Positions 51,131 to 59,119 of a DNA stretch of 64,000 bases are shown piece after piece (within the stretch, counting starts at the first letter, position 1; every line of letters starts with the position of its first letter). This DNA is from DATAZK01 sp963711145 (GTDB lineage: Bacteria; Actinomycetota; Actinomycetes; Frankiales; Frankiaceae). The notes beneath the pieces are model-generated. The model did no database searches, was not told where the DNA came from, and saw only the letters and a program-made list of their open reading frames with translations. The DNA is taken from the NCBI GenBank assembly GCA_963711145.1, contig CAVQDA010000008.1:806001-870000 (forward strand), read 5' to 3'. A program made the position numbers and the translations under genes.

Positions 51131-51618
51131 CAGCCCTCCAGCGCGGGATCGAAGTGACGGGCGAGCTGCGGGTCCGCGCCTAGCCGTTGCAAGCCCCTAT
51201 GGGCATGCGTCTTGACGGTGCCGACGCTGCAGCCGAGCAGTTTGGCGACCTGTCCTTCGGTGTAGCCGTCGAAGTAGCGCAGCACGACGACCGACCGCTG
51301 TCTCTTCGGTAGCTGACGCAGAGCGCGCAACAGGGCCTCTCGCAGAAGGGGATCATCGTCTGGGTCGATGGTTGGCGTCTCAGGTGGATTGGCGAGCAGC
51401 ACTTCAGGGTTGGCCTGCCGTCGTCGCCATGAGCGTTGCGCCGCATGCAGCAGGGCGGTTCGTGCATACCCGTACCCGTCATCCGGTGGATGACCGGCCG
51501 CCCACCGGGGATAGATCTTCTCCAGCATCGACTGCAGCAGATCCTCCCCACCACGGACATCGCCGGCGAGCAGCGTCGCGAAGCGCAACAATGCGAGGCC
51601 GTTCGCGTCGACGAACAC
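51130..51618 (-). CDS. SigE-family ECF sigma factor (pair 3)
   Basis: Region 2 is LLAGDVRGGEDLLQSMLEKI and region 4 is QRSVVVLRYFDGYTEGQVAK, LLGCSVGTVKTHAHRGLQRL. The start is uncertain: the frame extends to 51711 inside the protease gene, and GTG 51618 gives a complete 162-residue protein. Very similar in layout to pair 1 (same GCSVGTVK helix and TGATG overlap), so the two are probably paralogues. It follows a HtrA-like protease gene on the same strand. Confidence 0.85.
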   Translation of the reverse strand: MFVDANGLALLRFATLLAGDVRGGEDLLQSMLEKIYPRWAAGHPPDDGYGYARTALLHAAQRSWRRRQANPEVLLANPPETPTIDPDDDPLLREALLRALRQLPKRQRSVVVLRYFDGYTEGQVAKLLGCSVGTVKTHAHRGLQRLGADPQLARHFDPALEG

Positions 51619-51650
51619 GGCGAAGCCACTGTCAACCTCAGGAGCCGTAC

Positions 51651-52604
51651 TCAGGTCGAGGCGAGCTCCCCGGGCACGGCAATCACGTCGACGAGGGCGC
51701 CGTTGCGCCACACGGTGATCTCGACCCGCTTGCCGATCGCGTCGGCCACCATGAGCCGTTGCAACTCACCGCTGCCCGCCGCCGGAGTCCCTCCGACGGC
51801 GACGAGCAGGTCGCCGGCTTTCAGGCCCGCCTCGTCAGCCGGGCTCCCGGGGACGATCTGCGCCACGCGCAGCCCGCTCCGGCGTCCGGTCCTGGTGACC
51901 AGCGGGGGCGGAAGAGGCGCCTGGGCGCCGGCGATGCCGAGCCACGCCCGGCGTACCCGACCGTCCGTCATCAGCGCGCCGATGATTCGCTGCGTCGTGT
52001 CATTGACCGGCACCGCGAGCCCGAGACCCACCCCGGCGACGGCGGTGTTGATCCCGACGACCCGGCCCCGGCTGTCTGCAAGCGCGCCGCCGCTGTTGCC
52101 CGGGTTGAGCGCTGCATCCGTCTGGACGACGTCGTCGACGATGCGTCCCGCGCGGGTCGGCAGGGAGCGTCCCAGCGCGCTGACGATGCCCGCGGTGACG
52201 CTGCCGGACAGGCCGAGCGGGTTGCCGAGTGCGACGACCAGCTGGCCGACCCGAAGCGTCGTGGCGTCACCGAGCCGCACGGGCGGGGGAGTGCCGCCAT
52301 GGGCGCGGAGCACCGCAAGGTCGCTCAGCGGATCGCTGCCCACGACGTCGAACCCTGAGCTCTCGCCGTCGGTGAACGCGGCGGTGCCGCCCTCGGCGCC
52401 CTCGACCACGTGCGCGCTCGTGAGCAGGTGGCCGTCCGCAGTCAGCACGACGGCGCTACCGGCGCCCTCGCCGCGCCGGCCGCGTACGCGCAGGCTGGCA
52501 ACGCTCGGCAGGACGCTCTCCGCGACCTCCACGACGATCCGCGAGTACGCGTCCAGCGCCGCCGCCTCATCACTCGGCTCACCCGGCGACGTGTTGTCGG
52601 TCAT
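51651..52604 (-). CDS. Trypsin-like serine protease with PDZ domain (S1C/HtrA type)
   Basis: A 317-residue S1C protease from ATG 52604. The triad is His65 (LLTSAHVVEG), Asp95 (DPLSDLAVLRA) and Ser171 (ALNPGNSGGALAD); a PDZ domain covers about 225-315 (GSPADEAGLKAGDLLVAVGG). There is no signal peptide or membrane helix, unlike most HtrA proteins, so it should act in the cytoplasm. It is upstream of sigma pair 3 with little space between, which raises the chance of joint expression. Confidence 0.9.
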   Translation of the reverse strand: MTDNTSPGEPSDEAAALDAYSRIVVEVAESVLPSVASLRVRGRRGEGAGSAVVLTADGHLLTSAHVVEGAEGGTAAFTDGESSGFDVVGSDPLSDLAVLRAHGGTPPPVRLGDATTLRVGQLVVALGNPLGLSGSVTAGIVSALGRSLPTRAGRIVDDVVQTDAALNPGNSGGALADSRGRVVGINTAVAGVGLGLAVPVNDTTQRIIGALMTDGRVRRAWLGIAGAQAPLPPPLVTRTGRRSGLRVAQIVPGSPADEAGLKAGDLLVAVGGTPAAGSGELQRLMVADAIGKRVEITVWRNGALVDVIAVPGELAST

Positions 52605-52678
52605 GCCGAGCACAACCGTCCGAATCGGCGGGCAGTGCCCCGGTTCGCTGTCGGCTCAATGCGCGCGCTCGCCCGTAC

Positions 52679-52713
52679 TGAATCAATGTTCATCTGAACA
52701 GGTTTGTGATTCA
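52679..52713. promoter_or_regulatory. Nested palindromes and -10 element upstream of the binding-protein gene
   Basis: TGTTCATCTGAACA (52687-52700) is a perfect 6-2-6 palindrome, lying inside an outer inverted repeat TGAATCA (52679-52685)/TGATTCA (52707-52713). A TATGCT -10-like box follows at 52715-52720. The AT-rich patch stands out from the surrounding GC-rich DNA and lies between the divergent protease and binding-protein genes. Confidence 0.55.
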
Positions 52714-52763
52714 TTATGCTGCGTCCGGCAGTCGGAGCAGCAATCAGGGCGGGAGTCGACGCA

Positions 52764-54131
52764 ATGGCACAGGACGAAGGCGACGAGGTCGAGGCGTCGG
52801 GTACGCGCTACGCCGAGCGGATGTTTCCCGCCCCGGTCGATCACGGGATCGCCCGGGCCGACCGCGCGGTGGCCAGCGTCGACTCCGGGGTCGACACCGC
52901 TCAGCTCGGCTCCTGGCAGAACGACCTCTGGTACCAGGGCGGAGGACGGGTCGGGGAGAAGGCGGTCGAGTCGATCGTCATCTACCCGCCGACGCGGGGG
53001 ATCGTCTCGCAGGGCGACCCGTTCGAGCCGGTGAAGATCGGGATCCTGGTCGACATGGACATCGGCCAGCTACTGGCCGATTGGGTCGACGCGACCATCC
53101 TCGCGATCGAAGATGCGCTGAACGAGGGCGTCTACGACCGTCCCGTCGAGATCATTACGGTCGATGCGCGGGGCCTGCCCCGGGAGAACTACCGCCAGGT
53201 CCAGGCCGGTTACCTGAAGCTGGTCGAGGCCGGCTGCGTCGTCATCGCCGGGCCGATGATCTCCGACAACGCGGTCGTGCTGCGCGACCTGGTCAACGAG
53301 ACCGGCGTGGCCTGCCTGTCCTGGACCGGCGCGGTGCGGTTCTTCGGCGATTACTGCTTCACGGTGGCCAACGGTGACATCCCGTCGGAGGCGACGATGG
53401 GTGCCAACTGGTGCCGGCAGAACGGCTACCGCAAGGTCGGCTTCTTCTGGGAGCGGGGCTCGTCCGGTGAGGACTACTCGGGCTTCTTCCGGGTCGCCGC
53501 GCAGAACGCGGGCGTCGAGATCCTGCGGGAGGTGTCGCTCGGCCCCAACCCGCGCGGCTTCCAGGAGAGTGTCGCCGCCATGCGGGAGGCGGGCGCCGAG
53601 GCGATCGTCTACATGGGATACGGCTACTCGACCTTCAACTTCGCCAAGGCTTTCAAGGCCCTCGACTGGGATCCGCCGCGCTTCATGGGCACCGCCTTCA
53701 TGTTCTATTCGAACTCCAACGCCTGGGCCGAGGGACTCGAAGGCTGGCACGGGGTCGACCAGCTCGGCGAGGACGGCACCAATCCCAATTACGAGGCCAT
53801 GCTCGAGCGCTTCACCAAACGCTTCGGGCGCACCTCGCGCAACGTCGTCGTGGCGCTGTCCTACGACACCGCCCGCGCCGCGCTGCTGGGGATCGCCAAC
53901 GCGTCGATCGCGCTGCCGTCCGAAGTGAAGACCGGCCTGGAACGCATCAAGTGGATGCCGTGCACCAACGGCGGCCCGGCGACCTACCTGACGTTCGCGG
54001 CGTACGACCATCGCGGGTACAAGGGCGACTTCCTCACCATCCGCGAGCTACGCGGTGGCGAGCTGCATTTCCGCGGCTACTACCGTCCGCAGTGGCCTTC
54101 CAACACCGACTCGCCGTTGCTCGGCGACTGA
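52764..54131 (+). CDS. Periplasmic-binding-type (LivJ-like) protein without signal peptide
   Basis: A 455-residue type I periplasmic-binding fold protein: PVKIGILVDMDIGQLLADWV, GCVVIAGPMISDNAVVLRDL, WERGSSGEDYSGFFRVAAQN and AIVYMGYGYSTFNFAKAFKA are typical of branched-chain amino-acid ABC binding proteins. But there is no Sec signal or lipobox, and no ABC genes adjoin. It may be a cytosolic sensor or regulator, or a substrate-delivery protein for the pathway. It is followed directly by a mycofactocin-type SDR. Confidence 0.82.
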   Translation: MAQDEGDEVEASGTRYAERMFPAPVDHGIARADRAVASVDSGVDTAQLGSWQNDLWYQGGGRVGEKAVESIVIYPPTRGIVSQGDPFEPVKIGILVDMDIGQLLADWVDATILAIEDALNEGVYDRPVEIITVDARGLPRENYRQVQAGYLKLVEAGCVVIAGPMISDNAVVLRDLVNETGVACLSWTGAVRFFGDYCFTVANGDIPSEATMGANWCRQNGYRKVGFFWERGSSGEDYSGFFRVAAQNAGVEILREVSLGPNPRGFQESVAAMREAGAEAIVYMGYGYSTFNFAKAFKALDWDPPRFMGTAFMFYSNSNAWAEGLEGWHGVDQLGEDGTNPNYEAMLERFTKRFGRTSRNVVVALSYDTARAALLGIANASIALPSEVKTGLERIKWMPCTNGGPATYLTFAAYDHRGYKGDFLTIRELRGGELHFRGYYRPQWPSNTDSPLLGD

Positions 54132-54149
54132 CCCGGAAGCGAGACGACC

Positions 54150-55004
54150 ATGGGCAAGCTCGACGGCAAGGTGGCGTTCATCACCGGCGCGGCCCGCGGG
54201 CAGGGTCGCAGTCACGCGATCCGGCTGGCGCAAGAGGGTGCCGACATCATCGCGGTCGACATCTGCGAGACGTTCGGAAGCATGAACTACCCGCTGGCCA
54301 CGCCCGAGGACCTGGCGCAGACCGTCAAGGAGGTCGAGGCGGAGGGCCGGCGGATCGTCGCGCGCAAGGGTGACGTCCGCATCAAGGCCGACCTGCAGGC
54401 CGCCCTCGACGAGGGACTGAGCGCCTTCGGGCACCTCGACGTCGTGGTCGCGAACGCCGGGGTCACGGCGATGAAGGACCCGACGCTGCTGCAGAGCTTC
54501 GTCGACGGGGTCGACGTCGACCTGGTCGGCGTGCTGCACACCGTCGGGGTCTCCCTGCCGCATCTGAAAGCCGGCGCCTCGATCATCGTGACCGGGTCGA
54601 CGGCCGGGATGATGAAGGGCCTCATGGACAACCCCGCGCTCGGCGGCGGCGGCTCCGGCTACGCGTGGTCCAAGCAGACGATCTTCCGTTACGTCGAGGT
54701 GTTCGCCCTGCAGCTGGCGCCGCACATGATCCGGCTGAACGGCATCCACCCGACGAACTGCGACACCACGCTGCTGCACAACGAGGACGTCTACAAGGCG
54801 TTCCGGCCCGACCTTCCCCACCCGACGCGCGAGGACGCCATGCTCGCCTTCCCGGCGATGCAGGCGATGCCGATCCCGTTCATCGACCCGATCGACATCA
54901 GCCACCTGGTCGCCTTCCTCGCCAGCGACGAGTCGCGCTACCTGACCGGCATGAACATCCGGGTCGACGCGGGCGCCATGCTCAAGGGCGAGTCGGTCGT
55001 CTAG
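54150..55004 (+). CDS. Mycofactocin-coupled SDR family oxidoreductase
   Basis: A 284-residue SDR with the cofactor motif FITGAARGQGRSHAIRLAQE and the insertion after the second strand (VDICETFGSMNYPLATPEDL) that marks the mycofactocin-dependent subfamily; active-site YAWSKQTIFRYVEVFALQLA. These enzymes carry a tightly held NAD and pass electrons to mycofactocin. It lies 18 bases after the binding-protein gene and ends in a 4-base overlap with a convergent SDR. Confidence 0.9.
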   Translation: MGKLDGKVAFITGAARGQGRSHAIRLAQEGADIIAVDICETFGSMNYPLATPEDLAQTVKEVEAEGRRIVARKGDVRIKADLQAALDEGLSAFGHLDVVVANAGVTAMKDPTLLQSFVDGVDVDLVGVLHTVGVSLPHLKAGASIIVTGSTAGMMKGLMDNPALGGGGSGYAWSKQTIFRYVEVFALQLAPHMIRLNGIHPTNCDTTLLHNEDVYKAFRPDLPHPTREDAMLAFPAMQAMPIPFIDPIDISHLVAFLASDESRYLTGMNIRVDAGAMLKGESVV

Positions 55005-55879
55005 CCCAGCTCGAACGGCCCCTTGCCCATCTGGTCGCGCACGGTGACGACGGGCGGATTGGTGAGCGTGCGACGCTGCCAGTTCGCCCCGTCGACCACG
55101 AGCGTGTGACCGGAGATGAAGCGTGCATAGGGCGAGGCGAGGAACGTCGCCGCCCAGCCGAGCTCGCGCAACCGGCCGACCCGCAGCGCCGGCTGGCAGA
55201 CGTCCTTGTCGTTGGTACGCGACAGGTTGCCCTTGATGTCGGCGGTCATGTCCTCGTGCGGGAAGAGCCCGGGAACGAGGCCGTTCACCTGGATGCCGTA
55301 CGGACCCCACTCCACCGCGAGCGTCTCCACCATGTTCTTCACGCCGGCCTTGGCGGCGGCCGAGTGAGCGAAGCCCGGCCCACCGGTCCAGGCATAGGAC
55401 GCGCCGACGTTCACGATCGAGCCCGGTTCGCCGGCGTCGAGGTGGCGGCGGGCGAACTCGCGGGCGCAGAAGAACGTGCCGTTGAGCGTGATGTCGACGA
55501 CCGTGCGCCACGCGTTCGGTGACATGTCCTCGGCAGGCACCGGGAAGTTCGCGGCGGCGTTGTTGATCAGGACCGCCGGCAGCCCGAACGCCTCTTGCGC
55601 GGAGTCGAACGCGGCCGCGATCTGCTCCGGGTCGCGGATGTCGCAGCCGACCGTGAGCACCTTGCCGCCGAGCGCCTCGATGGCCGCCTGGCCGTCCGCC
55701 AGATGCTCGGGCTTGCGGCTGGCGATGACAATTGCCGCACCCAGCCGGCTGAACTCCTCGGCGATCGCTCGCCCGAGACCGGTCCCGGCGCCCGTGACGA
55801 ACACCGTCTGGCCCGCGTACGTACCGGCGGGCAACGCGCTCGCACCGAGGTCCGGGGGTTCGGGCAGTCCTTGCGCCAT
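55001..55879 (-). CDS. SDR family oxidoreductase (2,4-dienoyl-CoA reductase-like)
   Basis: A 292-residue SDR: FVTGAGTGLGRAIAEEFSRL, INNAAANFPVPAEDMSPNAW and a C-terminal GHTLVVDGANWQRR. The NNAAANF loop resembles 2,4-dienoyl-CoA reductases. The active site reads VGASYAWTGGPGFAHSAAAK, with the catalytic tyrosine position seemingly replaced by histidine/serine as in that subfamily. It likely reduces an unsaturated acyl-CoA. Divergent from the double acyl-CoA dehydrogenase. Confidence 0.9.
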   Translation of the reverse strand: MAQGLPEPPDLGASALPAGTYAGQTVFVTGAGTGLGRAIAEEFSRLGAAIVIASRKPEHLADGQAAIEALGGKVLTVGCDIRDPEQIAAAFDSAQEAFGLPAVLINNAAANFPVPAEDMSPNAWRTVVDITLNGTFFCAREFARRHLDAGEPGSIVNVGASYAWTGGPGFAHSAAAKAGVKNMVETLAVEWGPYGIQVNGLVPGLFPHEDMTADIKGNLSRTNDKDVCQPALRVGRLRELGWAATFLASPYARFISGHTLVVDGANWQRRTLTNPPVVTVRDQMGKGPFELG

Positions 55880-55926
55880 GCCGAGCGCCTCCTAGCAGCT
55901 GAAGTCAGGGATGAGAGGTTGGGGGT

Positions 55927-58140
55927 ATGGACGTTCGTCTGAGCCGCGAGCAGAAGCTGATCTCGGCCACTGCTGCCCGGCTCGGCGCTCAGCATGCCAT
56001 CACCGGGGTACGCGACCTGCCGCGCACCCCGGAGCAGTCTGCGAGCGCCTGGGATGCGCTGGCTCGCGCGGGGCTGCTCGGCATCGGTGCGCAGGGTGAG
56101 AGCGGGGCTGATGGGGCGACCGTCGCTGCCGCCTTGGTCGGCGAGCGGCTGGCCGAAGCGCTCTGCCCGGCGCCCTACGTGGGGCAGGGCCTGCTTGCTC
56201 CCGCCCTGCTGGCTGCTAGCGGAGCGGCCGCCGACGTGGAGGCCCTCGCCGCCGGCGAGCTGCATTACTGCGTGCTGCTGACGGCGGATCTGGCGCGCTT
56301 CGCCGGCCCCGACGAACCCGTCGTGGCGTTCGACGCCCTCGGTGCGACGCACGGGCTCACGGTCGACGCCGGCGGCGTGCTTCGTCGCCACCTCCTACCC
56401 CCCACCAGCGGGCAGGCCACGCTGGATCGCACCCGCGTCGCCGTGGTCGGCACTGTCGGTGACCCCGGCGAGTTGCCCGGCGCGCACGCCCTCGACGGGC
56501 CCGCGCGAGACCGGTTGACCGCGCTCGCCATGACCGCCCTCGCCGCCGACCAGCTCGGGCTGTGCGAGAAGGCGCTCGCCATGGCCGTGAAGTACGCCGG
56601 TGAGCGTCAGCAGTTCGGCCGGGTCATCGGTGCCAATCAGGCCTTGGCGCATCTGCTCGCCGACGCGGCAGTGCTGGTGGAGGCGTGCCGCAGCACGGTC
56701 TGGCATGCGGCGTGGGCCGTGGATGCGCTCGGCTCAGCTGACGCGCGCGACGCGGCGACGCAGGCCAAGGCGTTCTGCGGCGCTGCTGCTCACGAGGTCG
56801 TCGAGATCGCCGTGCAGGCCCACGGCGGCATAGCGGTGACGTGGGAGCACCCGCTTCACCTGATCCTGCGCCGGGTGATGTTCGACGCCGAGACGTTCGG
56901 CGCCCCTCGCGTGCTGTACAGCGCGATCGCCGAGCGCCGGCTCGGGACCGCAGCATCGTCACCGGCACCGTCTCCCGCCGCGGAGCCGGAGGGGCTCAGT
57001 TTCGCGGACTCCCCGCACGAGGGGGCCTTTCGTCGCCGGGTACGGGACTGGTTGGGCGCGCACGCTCCCGGTGTCCTGCCGCCGGACGGCGATGAGCGCA
57101 TGGTCGCGATGCACGGGTGGCACCGCGCCCTGGCCGGCGCCGGATTCGTCGGCGTCTCCTTCGCGACCGAGTACGGCGGCCATGGCCATTCGCTGCTCTA
57201 CGACGCGATCGTCAACGACGAGCTCGCCGCTGCAGGTGCTCCGCCCGGCCCCGCGTTCAACCACATCGCCAATGCCATCAGGCTTTTCGGGACCGAGCAG
57301 CAGAAGCGCGAGCGGCTGCCGGGCCTGCTGGACTGCACGGTGCACTGGTGTCAGGGGTTCAGCGAGCCGGGTGCGGGATCGGACCTCGCGTCGCTGACCA
57401 CCCGCGGCGTGCTGACCACCGCCGAGGACGGCAGCGACTGGTATCGCATCGACGGTCAGAAGCTCTGGACCAGCGAGGCGGTGTGGGCCGACTGGTGCCT
57501 GCTCCTGCTGCGCACCGAGACCGAAGGCCGCCAGCACCAGCAGCTGTCGATGCTGATGGTGCCGATGACGACTCCCGGGATCGAGTGCCGACCGGTCCGT
57601 ACGGCCTACGATTCCAGCGAATTCGCCGAGGTCTTCTTCACCGGCGCGATGGTGCCGGCGGCCCAGCGGCTCGGTCAGCCCGGCCAGGGCTGGGAGATCG
57701 CCATGGCGCTGCTGGGCTTCGAACGTGGGCCGGCCGACATGGGCTGGACCGCGCGCCTGCAACGCATGCTCACACTCGCCGAAGCCCGCATCCGCGAGGG
57801 GAGCGTTGGCGCGGATGCGGGCGTTCGGGAGCGGTTGGCCCGGGCGTGGGTGGAGCTGGAAGCGCTGCGGCTGCAGGTGTTACGCAGCAGCTGCCGCCGG
57901 TTGGATGGAAGCGCCCCCGGACCGGAGGGCTCGCTCGACAAGCTGCTGATGACTCGCGCCGAGCAGCTGCTGAACCATGCCCTGCTCGACCTCGCCGGTC
58001 CCGCCGGGGTACTCGGCGAGGGCGAGCTGTGGGCCAATTACCTCTGGTCGAGGGCCCAGGCCATCTTCGGCGGAACCAGCCAGATCCAGCGCGACCTCGT
58101 CGCCCAGCGGGTGCTCGGCCTGCCGCGGCCGGGTCACTAG
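55927..58140 (+). CDS. Two-domain (fused) acyl-CoA dehydrogenase
   Basis: A 737-residue protein joining two acyl-CoA dehydrogenase units. The N-terminal unit (about 1-340) has MDVRLSREQKLISATAARLG and ends QAHGGIAVTWEHPLHLILRR. The C-terminal unit (about 350-737) has the FAD motif QGFSEPGAGSDLASLTTRGV and ends FGGTSQIQRDLVAQRVLG. Mycobacterial FadE34-type proteins have this double architecture and act on sterol side-chain CoA esters. The N-terminal unit may lack its own active site. Confidence 0.9.
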   Translation: MDVRLSREQKLISATAARLGAQHAITGVRDLPRTPEQSASAWDALARAGLLGIGAQGESGADGATVAAALVGERLAEALCPAPYVGQGLLAPALLAASGAAADVEALAAGELHYCVLLTADLARFAGPDEPVVAFDALGATHGLTVDAGGVLRRHLLPPTSGQATLDRTRVAVVGTVGDPGELPGAHALDGPARDRLTALAMTALAADQLGLCEKALAMAVKYAGERQQFGRVIGANQALAHLLADAAVLVEACRSTVWHAAWAVDALGSADARDAATQAKAFCGAAAHEVVEIAVQAHGGIAVTWEHPLHLILRRVMFDAETFGAPRVLYSAIAERRLGTAASSPAPSPAAEPEGLSFADSPHEGAFRRRVRDWLGAHAPGVLPPDGDERMVAMHGWHRALAGAGFVGVSFATEYGGHGHSLLYDAIVNDELAAAGAPPGPAFNHIANAIRLFGTEQQKRERLPGLLDCTVHWCQGFSEPGAGSDLASLTTRGVLTTAEDGSDWYRIDGQKLWTSEAVWADWCLLLLRTETEGRQHQQLSMLMVPMTTPGIECRPVRTAYDSSEFAEVFFTGAMVPAAQRLGQPGQGWEIAMALLGFERGPADMGWTARLQRMLTLAEARIREGSVGADAGVRERLARAWVELEALRLQVLRSSCRRLDGSAPGPEGSLDKLLMTRAEQLLNHALLDLAGPAGVLGEGELWANYLWSRAQAIFGGTSQIQRDLVAQRVLGLPRPGH

Positions 58141-58203
58141 CGGGCTCCCTGGCGCGGCCCGACCTCGAATGCAGCAAGCCGGCGACACGCCAGGTCAGTG
58201 CCC

Positions 58204-59013
58204 CTAGCGGGACGTGTTGCCGAGGTCGACGACGAACTGCGCTCCAGTGCAATAGCGCGACTCGTCGCCGGCCAGCCACGACACCATGTTCGAGACCGCT
58301 TCCGGCTGGAGGAAGTCGTAGGGCAGCGTGTTCATGTAGGTCGGGCCGATCGTCAGCGCGATTGAGGGCAGCAATGCCGGCAGCGTGGGGCCGGCGACCA
58401 TCAGAGTGGCCACGCCCACCGGATGCACGGTGTTGACGCGGATGTCGTACTCGCCGAGTTCGAGGGCGAACGTGCGGGCAAGGCCGACCAAGCCGTGCTT
58501 GGACGCGGAGTAGTGGGCCACGAAAGGGGTGCCCTTCCGCCCGGCCGCGCTGCTGATGACGACGATCGAACCGCCGTTGCCAGCCGCGATCATCGCCGGC
58601 ACGGTCGCCTTCAATGTGTAGAACACGCCGGTCAGGTTGACGTCGATGACGTCCTTCCACTGCTCGGGGGTCAGCTCCCAGGCCCGGGCGGCGGACATCA
58701 CGCCCGCATTCGCGACGACGATGTCGAGCCGGCCGAACTCGGAGATCGCGTCGTCCACCAGGCTCTGCAGCGCCCCCAGATCACGGACGTCGGCCTGGCG
58801 GGCCAGCACCTTTCGCCCGGTCTTCTCCACCAGGCGCACCGTCTCCTCGAGGTCCTCGAGGGTCGAACCCGGGTAGTCGGTCGTCGCGAACTCGGCGCAC
58901 ACGTCGCACAGCACGAGATCGGCACCGTCTGCGGCCAGCCGCAGCGCGTGCGAACGCCCCTGGCCTCGGGCGGCGCCGGTGATGAGCGCGACGCGACCGG
59001 TGAGATCACTCAT
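58204..59013 (-). CDS. Mycofactocin-coupled SDR family oxidoreductase
   Basis: A 269-residue SDR, LITGAARGQGRSHALRLAAD with the subfamily insertion CDVCAEFATTDYPGSTLEDL, and the active site HYSASKHGLVGLARTFALEL. GAGGTG precedes ATG 59013. A second mycofactocin-type enzyme in 5 kb, with only moderate similarity to the one at 54.1 kb, so they probably act on different alcohols. Divergent from the P450 gene. Confidence 0.9.
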   Translation of the reverse strand: MSDLTGRVALITGAARGQGRSHALRLAADGADLVLCDVCAEFATTDYPGSTLEDLEETVRLVEKTGRKVLARQADVRDLGALQSLVDDAISEFGRLDIVVANAGVMSAARAWELTPEQWKDVIDVNLTGVFYTLKATVPAMIAAGNGGSIVVISSAAGRKGTPFVAHYSASKHGLVGLARTFALELGEYDIRVNTVHPVGVATLMVAGPTLPALLPSIALTIGPTYMNTLPYDFLQPEAVSNMVSWLAGDESRYCTGAQFVVDLGNTSR

Positions 59014-59119
59014 GGGTTCACCTCGGGAAGAAGGGGAGCTCGCAGCTTTCTGACAGGGCGTCAACTTACCGTGCGTCCCTTGCTTGACCGGGGTAAGCAT
59101 CTGGGATTGGTTTGAATCC

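Noticed and set aside
54048..55511. Long minus-strand frame of 487 codons
   Set aside because: It overlaps the mycofactocin SDR and the convergent SDR out of frame, and its composition is that of a shadow.
58145..58192. CCTGGCG/CGCCAGG hairpin after the double acyl-CoA dehydrogenase
   Set aside because: Seven-base stem with an over-30-base loop is too weak to call a terminator.
59065..59097. CTTACC...GGTAAG inverted repeat upstream of the P450 gene
   Set aside because: Six-base arms with a 21-base spacer are expected by chance; kept only as a weak lead.
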